Source of the DNA: JAWKWH01 sp963669415
Lineage (GTDB): Bacteria; Pseudomonadota; Alphaproteobacteria; Rhizobiales; Rhizobiaceae
DNA: 64,000 nt
Reading direction: 5' to 3'
Assembly (NCBI GenBank): GCA_963669415.2
Contig: CAXXPS010000003.1
Location: 1 to 64,000, forward strand
Program-made: the position numbers and the translations under genes
In this document: one piece after another, positions 62,085-64,000 of the stretch
Position numbering within the stretch: the stretch's first letter is position 1
How the letters are laid out: each line of letters starts with the position of its first letter
Notes under the pieces: generated by a model
Database searches by the model: none
What the model was told of the DNA's origin: nothing
The model's input: only the letters and a program-made list of their open reading frames with translations

Positions 62085-63383
62085 TCACCCGCGCCTGTTC
62101 ATTCGGATCGATACGGATCGCGCGTGTGCCTGAAGGCCTTCCGCTTCGGCAAGTGCGATCGCTGCGGGCCCCAATTCCGCCAATTGACCCGGATCCAGTT
62201 TGAGGATCGATGTCCTTTTCATGAAGTCGAGGACAGATAGGCCTGAGGAAAAACGGGCGGTGCCGGAAGTAGGCAGAACATGATTTGAGCCGCCAACGTA
62301 GTCGCCGATGACTTCCGGTGTGTGCCGGCCAACGAAGATGGCGCCGGCATTGCGGATTTTGCCAACAAAATCGTCGGCCTTCTCCAGCGCCAGTTCCAGA
62401 TGTTCCGGTGCTATTTCATTGGCGAGCGGAATCGCCTCATCAAGGGTGCCGACCTCTATGATCGCACCGAAGTCACGCCAGCTCGCCGCTGCCGTTTCAC
62501 CGCGTGGAAGTGCTGCCAACTGCTGTTCAACGGCATTTGCGACAGAATTGCCAAACTCGGGATCATCGGTAATCAGGATAGATTGGGCCACGGCGTCGTG
62601 CTCGGCCTGCGCCAACAGGTCGGCGGCGATCCAGGCCGGATCGTTGCTTTTGTCGGCGATGACCAGAACCTCCGACGGACCGGCAATCATATCGATACCG
62701 ACGATGCCAAAAACCTGGCGTTTGGCCGCAGCGACCCAGGCATTCCCCGGGCCGGTGATTTTGACAACCGGCGCGATGGTCTCCGTCCCGTATGCCAGTG
62801 CAGCGATGGCTTGCGCGCCGCCGATCCGGTAGATTTCGGTGATGCCACAAAGTCGTGCCGCCGCCAAAACGAGGGGATTGAGGTTACCGTCGGGAGAGGG
62901 CACCACCATCACAATGCGGTCGACACCGGCAACCCGTGCAGGCACGGCATTCATGAGCACCGAACTGGGGTAGCTGGCGGTGCCGCCTGGAACATAGAGC
63001 CCGGCAGACTCAACTGCAGACCATTGCCAACCGAGCTCAACTCCGAGTTCGTCAGTGTAGCGCTTGTTTTCGGGCCGCTGTCGCTGGTGGTGTGCCTGGA
63101 TGCGGTCACGTGCGACAGTCAGTGCGTCCAGTGTGGATTGTTCTACATTTTGAACGGCGAGATCAATTTCGGAGGACGAGACCGCCATCGGGATATCGGT
63201 GAAATCCAGCCGGTCAAACTTCCTTGTCAGCTCGGCAAGCGCTTTGTCGCCGCGCTGACGCACGTCCGAAATGATCCTGGCAGCATCCGCATCTACATCG
63301 ACGGTGGCCTCGCGCTTTGCAGCCAAAAAGGCGGCAAACCGGGCCGGGAAATCCCTGTCATTGCTGTTGAGGCGAACGGGCAC
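62085..63383 (-). CDS. hisD: Histidinol dehydrogenase
   Basis: 432 residues. It oxidises histidinol to histidine in two NAD steps with bound zinc. GLYVPGGTASYPSSVLMNAVPARVAGVDRIVMVVP, IDMIAGPSEVLVIADKSNDPAWIAADLLAQAEHDAVAQSILI and APEHLELALEKAD with the conserved Glu-His pair are diagnostic. Co-directional with DUF2948 and UPF0262 genes. Confidence 0.97.
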   Translation of the reverse strand: MPVRLNSNDRDFPARFAAFLAAKREATVDVDADAARIISDVRQRGDKALAELTRKFDRLDFTDIPMAVSSSEIDLAVQNVEQSTLDALTVARDRIQAHHQRQRPENKRYTDELGVELGWQWSAVESAGLYVPGGTASYPSSVLMNAVPARVAGVDRIVMVVPSPDGNLNPLVLAAARLCGITEIYRIGGAQAIAALAYGTETIAPVVKITGPGNAWVAAAKRQVFGIVGIDMIAGPSEVLVIADKSNDPAWIAADLLAQAEHDAVAQSILITDDPEFGNSVANAVEQQLAALPRGETAAASWRDFGAIIEVGTLDEAIPLANEIAPEHLELALEKADDFVGKIRNAGAIFVGRHTPEVIGDYVGGSNHVLPTSGTARFSSGLSVLDFMKRTSILKLDPGQLAELGPAAIALAEAEGLQAHARSVSIRMNRRG

Positions 63384-63395
63384 GCTGACAATTCC

Positions 63396-63830
63396 TCACG
63401 TTCTATGCGTAGGCCGGGAGGAAGCCTGCCAGGCTGCGCCCAGATCCGTCAGCCGCGCTTCGATACACTCCACATCGAGCCGGATTGCCGAATTGCCCGA
63501 AAAGGTGATTTCAATTACGCCCGACGGCGCTTCGGTTTCATGAAACTGGATAGCCAGCATCGAAAGTATCGCGTCGGTTTCTGCCCGATTGATGCCCATC
63601 GACTTGAGACCCTTGACGCGGTCAAATTGCAGAACACAGTTGCGGCGCTCGTTTTGCTGGCGAAAAAGTTTCTTTTTTATCTCCCAGGCAAAGCGGTTGA
63701 GAGGAAGAAGGAGCCGGCCTCTATTGGGCTGGAAATCGATATCACCAACCTTCAAAATCGCGTCCTGCGCATGCGCGGACACGATTTTCAAGTCTTCCTC
63801 ATCCAGTGCTGCGATGCGAAGGAGGCTCAT
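63396..63830 (-). CDS. DUF2948 family protein
   Basis: 144 residues. LLRIAALDEEDLKIVSAHAQDAILKVGDIDF then QPNRGRLLLPLNRFAWEIKKKLFRQQNERRNCVLQFDRVKGLKSMGINRAETDAILSMLAIQFHETEAPSGVIEITFSGNSAIRLDVECIEARLTDLG is the full domain. It is typically encoded between murA and hisD in rhizobia, as here. Function unknown. Confidence 0.92.
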   Translation of the reverse strand: MSLLRIAALDEEDLKIVSAHAQDAILKVGDIDFQPNRGRLLLPLNRFAWEIKKKLFRQQNERRNCVLQFDRVKGLKSMGINRAETDAILSMLAIQFHETEAPSGVIEITFSGNSAIRLDVECIEARLTDLGAAWQASSRPTHRT

Positions 63831-63954
63831 GGCAGTTTGACCAATATCGCGAGTTTGTTGCGTGATCTGTGTTATGCCGTCTTATACCGCAGTGCAACAC
63901 GTTGGCCGATATCAATCCTGCAACTGCGTAAATATGCGGCAGCCGGAGGAGTTA

Positions 63955-63970
63955 TAGGGTCCGGACCCTA
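63955..63970. repeat. GGGTC perfect palindrome overlapping a gene end
   Basis: TAGGGTCCGGACCCTA, 16 bp and perfect. It contains the TAG of the gene that enters from the right edge. It is related to the palindrome at the carB stop. Confidence 0.65.
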
Positions 63971-64000
63971 GTCGGAAACGCGCTCGATCTGTGCGCCACA
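63968..64000 (-). CDS. murA: C-terminal end of UDP-N-acetylglucosamine 1-carboxyvinyltransferase (partial)
   Basis: Only the last ten codons (GAQIERVSD and TAG) are visible on the minus strand. The name rests on the conserved murA-DUF2948-hisD order and the plausible tail; the sequence alone would not prove it. Confidence 0.5.
   Translation of the reverse strand, partial: CGAQIERVSD

Noticed and set aside
62322..63971. 549-codon open frame on the plus strand opposite hisD and DUF2948
   Set aside because: It is an antisense shadow of well-conserved genes; its protein has no recognisable features.
1..64000. CRISPR array, rRNA operon, prophage or integrase
   Set aside because: No regularly spaced repeats, rRNA sequence or phage/integrase-like protein found on either strand.

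Overview
The window reads as the chromosome of an alphaproteobacterium of the order Hyphomicrobiales (Rhizobiales), of moderately high GC. This rests on gene content and order rather than on any search: rpmH-rnpA-yidC-engB, the dapD/argB/dapE-truA-fmt-def neighbourhood, and a murA-DUF2948-hisD-UPF0262-LMW phosphatase-infA-maf-yacG run at the right end are arrangements typical of that order. Start codons include GTG and TTG, and many genes overlap by ATGA or TTGA.

Left part (1-13.8 kb) is an accessory catabolic locus. A long leftward operon encodes a ribose-type (CUT2) ABC importer (binding protein, two permeases, fused ATPase), a zinc alcohol dehydrogenase, a WrbA-like flavoprotein, a small monooxygenase-fold protein, an aldehyde dehydrogenase and a GMC alcohol oxidoreductase. 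Beyond it lie an aldo/keto reductase broken by a one-base frameshift and a leftward CoA-transferase/enoyl-CoA hydratase pair. A TetR-family regulator is divergent from the importer. Three palindromic sites sharing AGTAAC-N6-GTTA sit before the regulator/importer, the aldo/keto reductase and the CoA-transferase. The sequence therefore suggests one regulon for uptake of an unknown alcohol or polyol, its oxidation to an acid, CoA activation and beta-oxidation-like processing.

13.8-26.7 kb holds a small secreted protein, carB with a possible terminator in its leader, and a cardiolipin synthase-like gene. A remarkable tRNA cluster follows: Ser(GCU), an odd Ser(UGA), a D-arm-less Tyr-like gene and a decayed Arg copy. 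Next come a 2.4-kb segment of small genes bounded by the true tRNA-Arg(ACG), an orphan sensor kinase, and a flavin disulfide reductase/TVP38 pair.

26.8-53.6 kb is mostly core genome: rpmH, rnpA, yidC, engB, dapD, argB, dapE, truA, fmt, def, a cold-shock gene and rmuC. Accessory genes are interspersed: a TadG-like von Willebrand protein behind a very AT-rich stretch, tandem DUF805 proteins, two PCuAC-type proteins (one with its copper ligands lost), tandem diguanylate cyclases, a D-Ala-D-Ala carboxypeptidase, and a TetR/DUF1330-like pair with a perfect palindromic operator. Two 310-bp inverted-repeat elements flank rmuC.

53.9-59.8 kb is a tight five-gene leftward operon (aldehyde dehydrogenase, M19-dipeptidase-like protein lacking the usual HxD metal motif, a 570-residue protein of unknown function, a DUF3726-like protein and an Ldh2-family oxidoreductase). 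It looks like an undescribed catabolic pathway. The right end (59.9-64 kb) is the yacG-maf-infA-LMW phosphatase-UPF0262-hisD-DUF2948-murA housekeeping run.
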